A stretch of 64,000 nt of DNA. Source: Turritopsis dohrnii. Its lineage: Eukaryota > Cnidaria > Hydrozoa > Anthoathecata > Oceaniidae. A program made the translations under genes and the position numbers. The stretch lies in the NCBI GenBank assembly GCA_027922465.2, contig BQMF02000010.1, forward strand, positions 1,302,001 to 1,366,000, written 5' to 3'. Position 1 is the first letter of the stretch; the number at the start of each line of letters is the position of its first letter. This document shows positions 1 through 8,635 of the stretch, in pieces. The notes beneath the pieces are model-generated. The model was not told the origin of the DNA and ran no database searches. It saw only the letters and a list, made by a program, of their open reading frames with translations.

Positions 1-885
1 AATAATCACCGTAGTCTGTCTCTAAGAGCAAGTGTGTTTCACTGAGGACAGCTTTATACAGCCGCATAATCGTCGCGTCGAATTAAACTCTTTATTAAAT
101 GCCACGAAAATTCGACTGTATAAAGTGAAAAATTAGTTAAGTGCGACATAATGAATTAAGTTCAGCAGAGTTTGTCGAATAAAACGGCAATCTTCGACAT
201 AAATTCGGCATCACTTTATACGGCCGCATAATCGTCGAATTTAATAACAGCTTGATTGAACTTCGTTAAAAAGGCGCACGAAAGTAGTGACAGCGTGTAA
301 GAAACACACGATGATAAATTCATTCGACATTTATGCGGCTGTCTAAAGCCATATCGAATTTGATATGCAGCAACAAAACCTGTATAAAGTGACTGTCGCA
401 TTTTTGTCGCATTTTACCCGAATAAAAGTAATTTAATTCGACACGGCGATTATGCGGCTGTATAAAGCTGTCCTGAGAGCGAAAATGTCGATGTTTTTAA
501 AACTTTCAATTATTTCAGCAACATAATGTTTGTTTCCGAATAACCCTCGAATATTCTGATGAACCATATGTAAACCCTTAAGCTTTAAAAGTGCTTCAAG
601 CTCAGGAATAGAGCGAAGATTTCTTGGTTCAGGCAAAATTTCAATATCTCCACCAAGTAATAATAAAATCTTTAGAGCTCACTTTCTGCGGTGGTTTATT
701 CCACGAAAACACTTTTCCACAAATAACGACTCATAGGTTAATGTAGATTTTATATCCACCCCTTTTTCTCCGTTAAAACAATAACATACTGAATTAGCTT
801 TCGTGAAGGATGGCTTGCGAACACATAAAAATAAAAATACATGCAGACAAATGCGAAACGTGACCACACCGGCTGCCGCCATCAT
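1..885 (-). pseudogene. CR1/L2-like LINE ORF, 5' part, interrupted by a MITE
   Basis: This is the amino-terminal part of a non-LTR retrotransposon protein that runs off the left edge. Reading leftward from 885 there is a hydrophobic leader (MMAAAGVVTFRICLHVFLFL). Next comes an in-frame TGA (679-681), a degenerate 2A-like motif at 625-651 (GDIEILPEP where canonical is GDIExNPGP), and the start of an APE-type endonuclease (GLHMVHQNIRGL, about 540-570). The frame is broken at 473 by a 428-bp MITE and resumes at 1-45 with SETH, the conserved endonuclease glutamate block. The whole layout parallels the near-intact LINE at 15,881-18,952 (leader, 2A-like motif, HQNIRGLIG, LSLSET). Family assignment is by these motifs. 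The copy is dead because of the stop and the insertion; the reverse transcriptase half would lie outside the window. Confidence 0.8.
46..473. mobile_element. 428-bp MITE inserted in the LINE, TSD TGA
   Basis: The termini form an inverted repeat of about 42 bp beginning GGACAGCTTTATACAGCCGC, with two mismatches (left 46-87, right 432-473). Related pieces (TATACGGCCGCATAATCG near 217-235, GCGGCTGT near 343) occur inside as subterminal repeats. The flanks are TGA on both sides (43-45 and 474-476). Removing the element plus one TGA restores the LINE endonuclease reading frame, which proves the boundaries. No coding capacity. The 3-bp TSD points to the PIF/Harbinger (usually TWA) or CACTA groups; which of these is not settled. 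Confidence 0.85.
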
Positions 886-1125
886 CGAAAGTTTTAATGT
901 AGATACTACAAAATAAATTTAATTTGGAAAAAAAAAGTATTTTTTTCGCTATAAAATGCCACTTTAAAACATAGGCTTAAAACGCTGAATAAATTAGTAA
1001 TAATTATGTGACGTCATTGAAAAAGTTATATTCAGTGTTGATGCGATGTTTTGCATTCAAATCGAGCGAGTGTTCTTTGAAATTCAAGCAATAACTAAGT
1101 ATTTTTTTTAAATCTAGTGAAAAAC
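886..1125. other. AT-rich stretch, nothing recognised
   Basis: Region upstream of the LINE leader; it may hold the LINE 5' untranslated region on the minus strand and the promoter of the THAP remnant on the plus strand. No ORF or repeat structure recognised. Confidence 0.3.
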
Positions 1126-1215
1126 ATGGTTATTTGTGCTGCTGTGGGATGTGACAGTGACTCAACCAAAGGACAGAACATTAGTTTGTTTAGATTACCT
1201 AAAATTCATATTTAA
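1126..1215 (+). pseudogene. THAP-type zinc finger, amino-terminal remnant or first exon
   Basis: A 29-codon ORF starting ATG reads MVICAAVGCDSDSTK, followed by ISLFRLPK and then a stop. The pattern M-x2-C-x4-C plus the F-R-L-P-K segment is the start of a C2CH THAP DNA-binding domain, found in P-element-type transposases and THAP proteins. The later C and H ligands and the AVPTIF box are not found downstream, and I see no good splice donor. It is therefore either a lone first exon whose partner was displaced by the DIRS insertion at 1443, or a remnant. The assignment rests on under 30 residues. Confidence 0.45.
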
Positions 1216-1442
1216 AACAAATATGGATTTCAAAGTTGAAGCGAGGCCAATCTTCCATCTTTACGTCACTTATATTTTATAGAATCATGTTTTGGAAGAA
1301 ATTTGACGGTAAACATGTTATAAGGAGTTTTACTTTAATGTTTTATCTACACTTTTCGTTATGCGTAGGTGAACTTTTACTTTCTGTGTGCAAGTGTTTT
1401 TTCGATTTTTGTTTTCGTGTTTCTCTTCGAACTGGGCATTTG

Positions 1443-1531
1443 AATTTTATTACGTAATCTCCGTACGGATTTAAGATTGGAGTAATCGAGACAAATCTTA
1501 ATAACATTGGAAACCCACTTCCCTCAGCCTT
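1443..1531 (+). repeat. Left inverted terminal repeat of the DIRS element
   Basis: 89 bp, beginning AATTTTATTACGTAATCTCC and ending CCACTTCCCTCAGCCTT. I compared it base by base with the reverse complement of 5,543-5,631 and found no mismatch, which suggests a recent insertion or conversion between termini. Confidence 0.92.
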
Positions 1532-1603
1532 GATCGATTTTAATCGCAGTGAAAGACGGACGTACTACGTATACAATTTGTATCCTGAATTTACTTTGAA
1601 ATC

Positions 1604-4600
1604 ATGTCGAATGATAATCCGACTAACAGGTCAACGATTGACAGTGACTCTAGTGGAAATAAATCCACTGATAGTGATAATGGCAGTAAAGTACCTGAAA
1701 CAACGGAGAAACCGAAAGACAACACGCTTCACAGCAAGAGAGCACGTGAACAGGAGTCAGGAGAGGATCCACAAAATGGACTCTCTTTCAAGAGACAACG
1801 GTTTGAGGTGGTAACTGAAGAGGAACAGTTTGACTGGAAGTTACCTGAGGATATGTTGAAATATGCAGAGAGGCATTTCAACGAGCATAAAAAGGATAGG
1901 GATCTCAAAGAGACTATCCTCACGGAGAATCCAGTACCCAGCAACCTGAAAGAACCAAGGAAGCTGGATGATTATTTTTCTGAGGTACTTGAAGAACGGA
2001 AGAAAAAAACTGAAGTTCTTCTTGATTCAACTCTGGAGCGCCTGCAGGGTCGAATACGAAACATAATGGGACCCTTAAGCAAGGCCTGGTACAGGATCGA
2101 AGAAGCTATAGCTGATCCAACAAATTGCCCGCTTAATACCAGTGAACTTTCGGAGTACTTGGACCAGTCAGTTATGTTAACTGGCCAAGCATTCAACTCA
2201 GTGGACTTCACCCGAAGGCTAAATGTGCTGACAGCAGTTGGACGTGAACCAGCAAAAGCAAAATTACTTTTGAAGGAGCAATCGAAGCTCCTAGAAGATC
2301 CATCAGCAGAGCTGTTTGGCCAGCCATTTAGGAGACATGTCAAGGATACAGCAAAGGCAAAGAAGGAGTCTATGGAATTTTATGAGAGACCAAGATGGCC
2401 GAAATCACGGAGCGGTGGCAATTACAGTAGGCGGCCCTTTCGAGGGGGCCCCTCAGCAACATGGCGCAGTGGGCAAAGATCTGAGGGGCAACACTCATTC
2501 AGCCGAAAGTTTCCACAAGGCAAAGGTTCCTACCAACAAAGAAGAAGTTTTGGTAAGGGATTCTGTAACAAATACAAGGAAAGCACCTTTCAACAACATG
2601 GTAAATCTCCATATACCAGAATTAGTACCGATGAGTCAACTAAAAAAGGTACATCCACTGGTTTTAAAACTTATGCCAGTTCAAGAGATCAGAAACCTCC
2701 CATTAGCAGGGAGACTGAAATATTTTATTCAAAATTGGGAGAAAATATCAAGCAACCCAGAAATTTTAAATTGCGTAACCGGCCTGGAAATCGAATTTTT
2801 AAAAGAACCTTTCCAGGCCAGAGCCCCTCATCAGACAAAAATGTGCAGGGAGGCAGCTGTTTTAGTGGAACAGGAGGTGAAAGCCATGTTAGAGAAAGGT
2901 GCTATCCAGGAGGCCAGTCCTGCAAAGGACCAATTTTTGAGCAATGTGTTCCTTGTACCCAAGAAAGATGGGGGGAACAGGCCAGTGATCAATCTGAGAA
3001 ACCTAAACTTGTGTATTCCTTATCTTCATTTCAAAATGGAAGGTTTGCACTTACTGAAGGACCTATTGAAAGAGAAAGATTATATGTCAAAGGTCGACCT
3101 GAAGGATGCTTATTTTTGTGTTCCAATGCATCCGAAACAGCGAAAATATATTCGATTTTACTGGGAAGGCCAGCTTTACGAATTCTTATGCCTATGTTTT
3201 GGCCTGGGCCCAGCCCCCAGGATTTTTACAAAACTACTAAAAGTCCCCATTGCAATCCTGAGAAGAATAAACATCAGGATCATTGTCTATTTAGACGATA
3301 TGTTGTTGATGAGCCAAACAATAGAGGGTTTGGAGATGGCCAGGGACACATTAATCTTTCTCTTCCAAAACTTAGGTTTTGTGATAAATCTACAGAAGTC
3401 TGTGTTACACCCAGTTCAGAAAATAGAATTTTTGGGGATGGAAATAGATTCTGTGGGAATGACTTTGACCCTACCAGAAGGGAAGGTAATGAAAATAAAA
3501 CAACAGTGTCAGAAATTGATTCAGAATCCTCAAACAACTGTGGGAGAGGTAGCAAGTCTGATAGGATACTTGTGCTCAACAGCTCAGGCAATTTTACCAG
3601 CTCATTTGCAAAGCAGATGCTTGCAGCACCAACACATTTCGGTAATGAAGGGGAACCAAGACCCTTTGACCCCCATGTTGCTCAATCAAGACTCTATCCA
3701 AGAGTTAGTCTGGTGGGAAAAGAATCTGGAGCTTTCCAATGGCAGGTCAATTCTATTATCAGGGTCCAAAATGACAATTCAGACCGATGCATCCAAAAAG
3801 GGATGGGGTGCCTTTTGCCTAGACAAATCAATTGGGGGTCAATGGACGCCAAAAGAGAGCGTTCTTCATATAAATGTGTTGGAGCTGAAAGCAATACATT
3901 TGGCCTTGTTGACATTTGTGAAAATGTTCAAACTGGAAAGGGTTCATTTTCAAGTGGACAATATGACAGCCCTTTCTTACTTAGTAAAGATGGGGGGAAC
4001 AAAGAACAAGGAAATGATTGTCATCTCAAAGGAGATTTGGAATTTTGCCATCCTTCAAGGGATCACGATTACAGCAGAATATCTCCCAGGCAAACTGAAC
4101 ATCAGGGCAGATTGGGCATCAAGGAATTTCAAGGACTCAAGCGAATGGTTGCTATCCCCTCAATTATTTCGCAAAATTTGCCAGAGGTTAGGAACACCCT
4201 CAATAGACCTTTTTGCTTCAAGGGCATGTCATCTGCTTCCTCTTTATGTAGCCTGGAAGCCAGATCCTCAGAGTCAGGCAACAGATGCCTTCCAACAAAA
4301 TTGGAGGACAGGAGGTCTGGTTTATTTGTTTCCTCCCTTTTCATTGATAGGAAAGGTGTTGCGGAAAGTCAGGATGGAGTCAGCAACAGCAATCTTAGTG
4401 ACTCCAAACTGGCCTGCCCAACCATGGTACAATCAGATTTTAGAATTGTGCATAGCCAAACCCCTTTACCTCCCAAGCAGAGAAAATCTCCTTGTGAGCC
4501 CACAAGGAAACAACCACCCACTAGTGGAAAACAGGACATTGTCACTAGTGGCTTGGAAAATTTCAGGAAAAATTTACTTGCAGAGGGCATTTCAACAAGG

Positions 4601-5539
4601 GCTTCAGACCTTATCCTCAAAGCCAGACGAAAAGGCACTACATCTAATTATGAATCGGCCTGGAGGAAGTGGGTTAGCTGGAGTAGTGAACAACAAGTTG
4701 ATCCTTATGACTGCAATGTAAATTATGTATTAGATTTCCTTGCTTTTCTTTATGAACAGAAGTATGAGTACTCGGCTATAAACAGTCATAGGTCAGCTAT
4801 TTCAGCTTATCACCAAAAGGTTGATGGCAAGCCAGTTGGCCAACATCCAAAGGTTTGCTCACTCATGACCGGTATATTTAATGAAAATCCACCAAAACCT
4901 AAATATGTTTTCATTTGGGATGTTGAGCAGGTTTTATCCTACATCAAATTATTGCCAGACAATATACAACTTTCAGACAGAGAATTAAATTTAAAATTGT
5001 CTATGCTCTTGTTTTTGACATCTGCAGGTAGATGCCATGAGATTTGCTACCTCGATATAAGATTTATGGTCAGGACTTTAGATTCCTTTAGGTTTTTCTT
5101 TTCCAAGGTTACCAAAAGTTGGAAGAAAGGCCAACCTCCTCCTGTGCTTGAGTTTAAAGAATTTCCACAAGATAAGCGTATATGTGTGGTGAATTGTCTC
5201 GAAAACTATCTAAAAAGATCGGATACATGGAGGAAGGATGGCCAGAATCAATTGTTGCTTAGTCATTTAAAACCCCACAAGGAAGTTAAATCCTCAACGG
5301 TTTCTAATTGGGTGAAAATGACACTAAAGCTTGCAGGAATTGACGTCACCAAATACCAGGCTCATTCTTGCAGGTCAGCTTCCACTTCTAAAGCCAAAAT
5401 ATTAGGACTCTCTCTGCAGGACATTTTGAAAAGAGGTCAATGGTCTAGGAAGTCAACATGGCAGAAATTTTATAACAAAAAATTGAAAATAATGCTAGTT
5501 TTGAGTCGACTTTATTTGGGAATCACGTTTAAGCTTTGA
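1604..5539 (+). CDS. DIRS gag plus tyrosine recombinase, one uninterrupted frame
   Basis: A 1,311-codon ORF starting ATG at 1604. Residues 1 to about 350 are gag-like: hydrophilic, with an acidic and Ser-rich start, a predicted helical middle, and a basic Arg/Gly-rich tail (SRRPFRGGPSATWRSG). Residues from about 975 to the end are a tyrosine recombinase. The catalytic set is visible: Arg in TSAGRCHEI, the H-x-x-R pair in AHSCRSAS, a GQW tryptophan and the nucleophilic Tyr in WQKFYNKK. Between about 350 and 960 the frame is open but lies opposite the RT/RNase H domain of the next frame. That part does not resemble any family and is probably not a functional domain. Gag and recombinase may be joined by reading through, or expressed separately by splicing or internal initiation. 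The ORF ends 4 bp before the right terminal repeat. Confidence 0.85.
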   Translation: MSNDNPTNRSTIDSDSSGNKSTDSDNGSKVPETTEKPKDNTLHSKRAREQESGEDPQNGLSFKRQRFEVVTEEEQFDWKLPEDMLKYAERHFNEHKKDRDLKETILTENPVPSNLKEPRKLDDYFSEVLEERKKKTEVLLDSTLERLQGRIRNIMGPLSKAWYRIEEAIADPTNCPLNTSELSEYLDQSVMLTGQAFNSVDFTRRLNVLTAVGREPAKAKLLLKEQSKLLEDPSAELFGQPFRRHVKDTAKAKKESMEFYERPRWPKSRSGGNYSRRPFRGGPSATWRSGQRSEGQHSFSRKFPQGKGSYQQRRSFGKGFCNKYKESTFQQHGKSPYTRISTDESTKKGTSTGFKTYASSRDQKPPISRETEIFYSKLGENIKQPRNFKLRNRPGNRIFKRTFPGQSPSSDKNVQGGSCFSGTGGESHVRERCYPGGQSCKGPIFEQCVPCTQERWGEQASDQSEKPKLVYSLSSFQNGRFALTEGPIERERLYVKGRPEGCLFLCSNASETAKIYSILLGRPALRILMPMFWPGPSPQDFYKTTKSPHCNPEKNKHQDHCLFRRYVVDEPNNRGFGDGQGHINLSLPKLRFCDKSTEVCVTPSSENRIFGDGNRFCGNDFDPTRREGNENKTTVSEIDSESSNNCGRGSKSDRILVLNSSGNFTSSFAKQMLAAPTHFGNEGEPRPFDPHVAQSRLYPRVSLVGKESGAFQWQVNSIIRVQNDNSDRCIQKGMGCLLPRQINWGSMDAKRERSSYKCVGAESNTFGLVDICENVQTGKGSFSSGQYDSPFLLSKDGGNKEQGNDCHLKGDLEFCHPSRDHDYSRISPRQTEHQGRLGIKEFQGLKRMVAIPSIISQNLPEVRNTLNRPFCFKGMSSASSLCSLEARSSESGNRCLPTKLEDRRSGLFVSSLFIDRKGVAESQDGVSNSNLSDSKLACPTMVQSDFRIVHSQTPLPPKQRKSPCEPTRKQPPTSGKQDIVTSGLENFRKNLLAEGISTRASDLILKARRKGTTSNYESAWRKWVSWSSEQQVDPYDCNVNYVLDFLAFLYEQKYEYSAINSHRSAISAYHQKVDGKPVGQHPKVCSLMTGIFNENPPKPKYVFIWDVEQVLSYIKLLPDNIQLSDRELNLKLSMLLFLTSAGRCHEICYLDIRFMVRTLDSFRFFFSKVTKSWKKGQPPPVLEFKEFPQDKRICVVNCLENYLKRSDTWRKDGQNQLLLSHLKPHKEVKSSTVSNWVKMTLKLAGIDVTKYQAHSCRSASTSKAKILGLSLQDILKRGQWSRKSTWQKFYNKKLKIMLVLSRLYLGITFKL
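2316..4721 (+). CDS. DIRS reverse transcriptase / RNase H / methyltransferase-like polyprotein
   Basis: An 801-codon open frame lying +1 to the gag frame. It begins at a TTG, so the true start is unknown; frameshifting or splicing from gag is likely. Domains in order: RT (VFLVPKKDGGNRPVINLR, LKDAYFCVPMHP, the LCFGLGPAPRIFTKL block and the catalytic YLDD at about 3,289); RNase H (TIQTDASKKGWGA, VLELKAIHLAL, VDNMTALSYL and the terminal RADWASR); then a DAM-like domain (SIDLFASRACHLLPLY, FPPFSLIGKVL, TPNWPAQPWY). This order and the wording of the last domain are characteristic of DIRS elements. The 3' end overlaps the recombinase start (about 4,530-4,721). No stop or frameshift is seen across the domains. 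Confidence 0.92.
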   Translation: MASHLGDMSRIQQRQRRSLWNFMRDQDGRNHGAVAITVGGPFEGAPQQHGAVGKDLRGNTHSAESFHKAKVPTNKEEVLVRDSVTNTRKAPFNNMVNLHIPELVPMSQLKKVHPLVLKLMPVQEIRNLPLAGRLKYFIQNWEKISSNPEILNCVTGLEIEFLKEPFQARAPHQTKMCREAAVLVEQEVKAMLEKGAIQEASPAKDQFLSNVFLVPKKDGGNRPVINLRNLNLCIPYLHFKMEGLHLLKDLLKEKDYMSKVDLKDAYFCVPMHPKQRKYIRFYWEGQLYEFLCLCFGLGPAPRIFTKLLKVPIAILRRINIRIIVYLDDMLLMSQTIEGLEMARDTLIFLFQNLGFVINLQKSVLHPVQKIEFLGMEIDSVGMTLTLPEGKVMKIKQQCQKLIQNPQTTVGEVASLIGYLCSTAQAILPAHLQSRCLQHQHISVMKGNQDPLTPMLLNQDSIQELVWWEKNLELSNGRSILLSGSKMTIQTDASKKGWGAFCLDKSIGGQWTPKESVLHINVLELKAIHLALLTFVKMFKLERVHFQVDNMTALSYLVKMGGTKNKEMIVISKEIWNFAILQGITITAEYLPGKLNIRADWASRNFKDSSEWLLSPQLFRKICQRLGTPSIDLFASRACHLLPLYVAWKPDPQSQATDAFQQNWRTGGLVYLFPPFSLIGKVLRKVRMESATAILVTPNWPAQPWYNQILELCIAKPLYLPSRENLLVSPQGNNHPLVENRTLSLVAWKISGKIYLQRAFQQGLQTLSSKPDEKALHLIMNRPGGSGLAGVVNNKLILMTAM

Positions 5540-5542
5540 ACA

Positions 5543-5631
5543 AAGGCTGAGGGAAGTGGGTTTCCAATGTTATTAAGATTTGTCTCGATTACTCCAATCT
5601 TAAATCCGTACGGAGATTACGTAATAAAATT
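5543..5631 (-). repeat. Right inverted terminal repeat of the DIRS element
   Basis: Exact reverse complement of 1,443-1,531 over 89 bp, starting AAGGCTGAGGGAAGTGGG, 4 bp after the recombinase stop. Confidence 0.92.
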
Positions 5632-5633
5632 GA

Positions 5634-6084
5634 AGAATTACGTAAGGGCGCGAAGCGCCCGAAATGTAATTCCGATTTTATAAGTAAAATCGGAGTACGA
5701 TTTAAGATTGTCCCTCCCGCCGGCCCTCTTGACATAGTAACACTAAAGTTTTCTTTGTCTCTTCATTTTAGGTAACAAGGAGAACAAATATTAATTTTAT
5801 ACCGACTTTTGTATTATACATTATGCAAAGGAAAATATATGTTCCTTAACCTGAATTGGTTATACGTTTCATTATTGCTCTTTCCCTCAAATTTTGGGTT
5901 TTATGTCTCGATTTTGTTTTTTGTTCATTTCAGATATCCTCAAAAAAAAAAAAAAAAAACAATATCCGTCGGGTTTCCAATGTTATTGCGATTAGTCTCG
6001 ATTACTCCAATCTTAAATCGTACTCCGATTTTACTTATAAAATCGGAATTACATTTCGGGCGCTTCGCGCCCTTACGTAATTCT
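5634..6084. repeat. Inverted-repeat module next to DIRS right end, with a second terminal-repeat-like copy
   Basis: Positions 5,634-5,710 and 6,008-6,084 are perfect reverse complements (77 bp). Each holds a short GC hairpin (GGGCGCGAAGCGCCC and its complement). The right arm is preceded at about 5,967-6,007 by a diverged version of the DIRS right terminal repeat (GGGTTTCCAATGTTATT, then CTCGATTACTCC) in the same orientation as 5,543-5,631. So the DIRS terminus is repeated about 420 bp downstream. It may be a solo terminus of an older DIRS copy, or the internal complementary region of a larger element. The 297 bp between the arms includes an A18 run. Confidence 0.75.
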
Positions 6085-7127
6085 GCAATATTATTCCGTT
6101 TCACCGATTATTTCATTATTGTTTTCATAGAATGAGCTATTGATTCTTGAACTCCTGCACGGAAAACGGAAAATTGGAAAAACGTTAACTTTCAATACAT
6201 GAATTTTACTACGATCAATGATCAACTCAATATTGCATGTATTTTTTTTTCGTTTTGATTTTACAAAAAATTATTTTGAAATTTATCGTCTTCGATCGCA
6301 TAAACTTCTTTGCAACACATTTGCATCACTGTTTGTTGCCAACTCTCTCCGGTAAAGCATTTTCGTCATCAAAATCATCATCCGGACTTCTTCATGTTCT
6401 TTACAGCAACTGGGTCAAAACTATATTGCTCAAACCGCTAAAATTCTCTGTGAAATCCTTGAATAAAACTCATTAGCGGGATTCGGAAAAATCATGTTTC
6501 GTTTACACGAACCTATTTTTCAATAGATTTGTAGGGAATTATATACAACTTAGTAGAGTTGTTCGTGAATTTTTCCCTACAAAGTCATTAGAAACTTCAC
6601 ATCAACACTTCAAATAAGCGTGCAAAGTAATGATGTTTCTTTTGATACAACAAAAGGCCTTAAATCTCTGAAGTACCATTTTAGTAGAACAGTTTCAAAA
6701 TAATTCTCACAAGTAATTGATTTTTTTCGTGTAACATGCTCGTTGAGTTTACGAATCTCCCTAATTGCTACATTCTTCATCTTCGCTGAGAACATCTGAT
6801 TCCTCTTCACTTGAATTCTCACTCATGACTTTTGAAAACATGAGAAACTAATACGCTCCTTTGCACTGACATAACAAGTAAAAATAAATGAAACTTCTTC
6901 AATGACGTCACACGCTTTTCATCAAAAAAAAAAAAAACGGGGGTTTATAAAAAAATTAAAAACTCAATATTTTCGGAAGTAAAACGTTTTTTAAAAAAGC
7001 TTTAACGCAGGTTAGCTATACATTTTTTAAACTAAAATTTGTCATAAAATTTGAAATGACGATAACACTCCTTTAATATACACCAGTCAGTTTAAAAAGC
7101 TTCTCAAAGTATCAAATTCCGTCCAAC
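6085..7127. other. No gene recognised
   Basis: AT-rich, with no family-like ORF. On the minus strand a 21-codon acidic stretch (MSENSSEEESDVLSEDEE, about 6,763-6,828) could be a first exon of a transposase-like gene, but nothing continues it. An A12 run lies at about 6,926. Confidence 0.4.
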
Positions 7128-7844
7128 CATGGAGGTATAAAACAGAAGGAGAACGAACTCAAAATCTGCTATTGTACTATCCGTGATGCGCTGCATTGTT
7201 TAAGTCCTCAGTGTGTAATAACATATAATTGCTATCATCTTGCATAATTTTTATAATTTTGGCGTTCTTGCGTGAAAATTTCGTTCATATCAATTCTCCA
7301 ATGTGATTAAAGATCGTTAGGGTAAAGTTCTTAGCATGCATAATCTGTAGGAATTGGGAGAATTATGCAAAAACGTCACAAATATGCAACGAAAACATTG
7401 CAACTTTAGGTCTATATATCTCGTGATCCCCTCAAGCAGTTTCGCCGAGGTTCAGCTTTTGAAGAGAGAATAATCCTAAGTTTTTGCACGTACCGCGGCA
7501 CTATCGAGGCGCATTTAAGTCAGAAGATATGTAGATTGGAATTTATACATGAATTACGCGATATCTTAAACTCTGTATAAAAACATAGATTTTCATTTGT
7601 TTCTCAAGGAAGCTTTAGGTTTAATAATCTGCTTGTCACTATGCAGCAAGTTGATCTGTTGTTATAATGGATGATATTTGGTTTTTAAATTGTCGTTAAT
7701 TTTTAAAAAAGTATTCGTTTCACCGACAACCAGCCGAAAGCGCATCACGGATGACATCAAAGTGATACCGCAATGAATAGAATAGTCATTATCTGAATAA
7801 TAGAAAAATAAGAGTTCGTTCTCCTTCTGTTTTATACCTCCATG
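7128..7844. mobile_element. 717-bp MITE, TSD GTCCAAC
   Basis: Perfect 33-bp terminal inverted repeats (7,128-7,160 and 7,812-7,844) starting CATGGAGGTATAAAACAGAA. Further imperfect inverted pairing lies inside (ATCCGTGATGCGC near 7,179 and its complement near 7,740). It is flanked by GTCCAAC on both sides (7,121-7,127 and 7,845-7,851). No coding capacity. Because CATG is palindromic the exact boundary could shift by a base or two. A 7-8 bp duplication would fit hAT-like transposition, but the termini do not look hAT-like, so the superfamily is open. Confidence 0.85.
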
Positions 7845-8122
7845 GTCCAACAGACTTTTCTAATTCAAAATATCACCTGAATAGAAGTGGCCACTATTAA
7901 AGGTTTTACTGCACATATCTGTTCAGCAGGGATAAAACAATAAAAGACGTCGAACTAATGATATTTCTGAAAAATACCATAATGCTTCGATTTGACGCCC
8001 GGGGCGTTTATTAAATTTTTTGAATTTGAATTTGTGTATTCATGTTTTGCATTTTCGAGCCAATCGTCATAATACTCTTGGATCATTCCTTTAAAAGGCT
8101 TATTCCACACGACATCTAGGGC
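7845..8122. other. Spacer, nothing recognised
   Basis: AT-rich spacer between the MITE and the HIRAN-like ORF. It contains the CCCGGGGCG island at about 7,997 but no ORF or repeat I recognise. Confidence 0.3.
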
Positions 8123-8635
8123 TTGAATGTATTTTTAATTTGTTACAAAACAGAAGTGACCAGCGTAATACATGGCCATCATGTCTACAAAGAAGGATGG
8201 GATGCTACGATTGGAGAAATACTTGAAGCTGCTCCAGATAAGCGAGAGGTAGCAAGAGAGTATGATAAATATGCTGTTGGCTTGTACAAAAAAAATCTTC
8301 TCGTTGGACACATGCCCATGGAAATTTCAAATTTATGCTTCCATTTTATTAACCAAGATCGCGAAAACAAAATGAAAGCGGTAATAACTGGCAAACGTCA
8401 ACGGGAAATCGGACTTGATGTTCCTGCAAAACTTATCTTTACAACGAAAAATAAACGTTATTCTGAAGTTTTAGAAAAGGAACTTTTGAAAAGAAGATGT
8501 TGCTCTTATTTTTCTAACGAAAGACACTCACTCTTCGACAATCTCAAAATCCTCAACGTGACATTTGTGCCACGAAGCCCTGAATCTCTTTGCAAACATT
8601 TGATTTTTGGTGACTCAAATCTTTCAGATCATTAG
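8123..8635 (+). CDS. HIRAN-like domain protein, 5' incomplete
   Basis: A 170-codon open frame without an ATG before the domain. A plausible splice acceptor (TTGTTACAAAACAG, ending 8,150) suggests that this is a downstream exon. About 100 residues match the HIRAN pattern: an opening VTSVIHGHHVYKEGW, then TIGEILEA, an Asp-Lys-Tyr-Ala-Val block (EYDKYAVGLY), the VGH-x-P signature (LLVGHMPMEIS), and KAVITGKRQR followed by LDVPAKLIF. HIRAN domains bind DNA ends in SWI/SNF-type and nuclease proteins. Stand-alone copies like this are often dispersed in invertebrate genomes; that last point is from general knowledge. The 65-residue tail is not recognised. It could be part of a mobile element or a host multi-copy gene. 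Confidence 0.6.
   Translation: MNVFLICYKTEVTSVIHGHHVYKEGWDATIGEILEAAPDKREVAREYDKYAVGLYKKNLLVGHMPMEISNLCFHFINQDRENKMKAVITGKRQREIGLDVPAKLIFTTKNKRYSEVLEKELLKRRCCSYFSNERHSLFDNLKILNVTFVPRSPESLCKHLIFGDSNLSDH

Larger units (their letters stand above)
1443..5631 (+). mobile_element. DIRS-type tyrosine-recombinase retrotransposon, apparently intact
   Basis: A 4.19-kb element bounded by identical 89-bp inverted terminal repeats. It encodes gag, a tyrosine recombinase, and RT/RNase H/DAM-like methyltransferase, the defining gene set of DIRS retrotransposons. These integrate through a circular intermediate using the recombinase, not an integrase. No target-site duplication is seen at the edges, as expected for the order. 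Both long frames are free of stops and the catalytic motifs are present, so this is the best candidate for an active element here. An additional inverted module follows at 5,634-6,084 and may be part of a larger terminal structure. Confidence 0.9.

Noticed and set aside
2316..4721. LTR retrotransposon or retrovirus-like pol.
   Set aside because: No long direct terminal repeats, no aspartic protease and no DDE integrase; inverted termini plus tyrosine recombinase identify DIRS.
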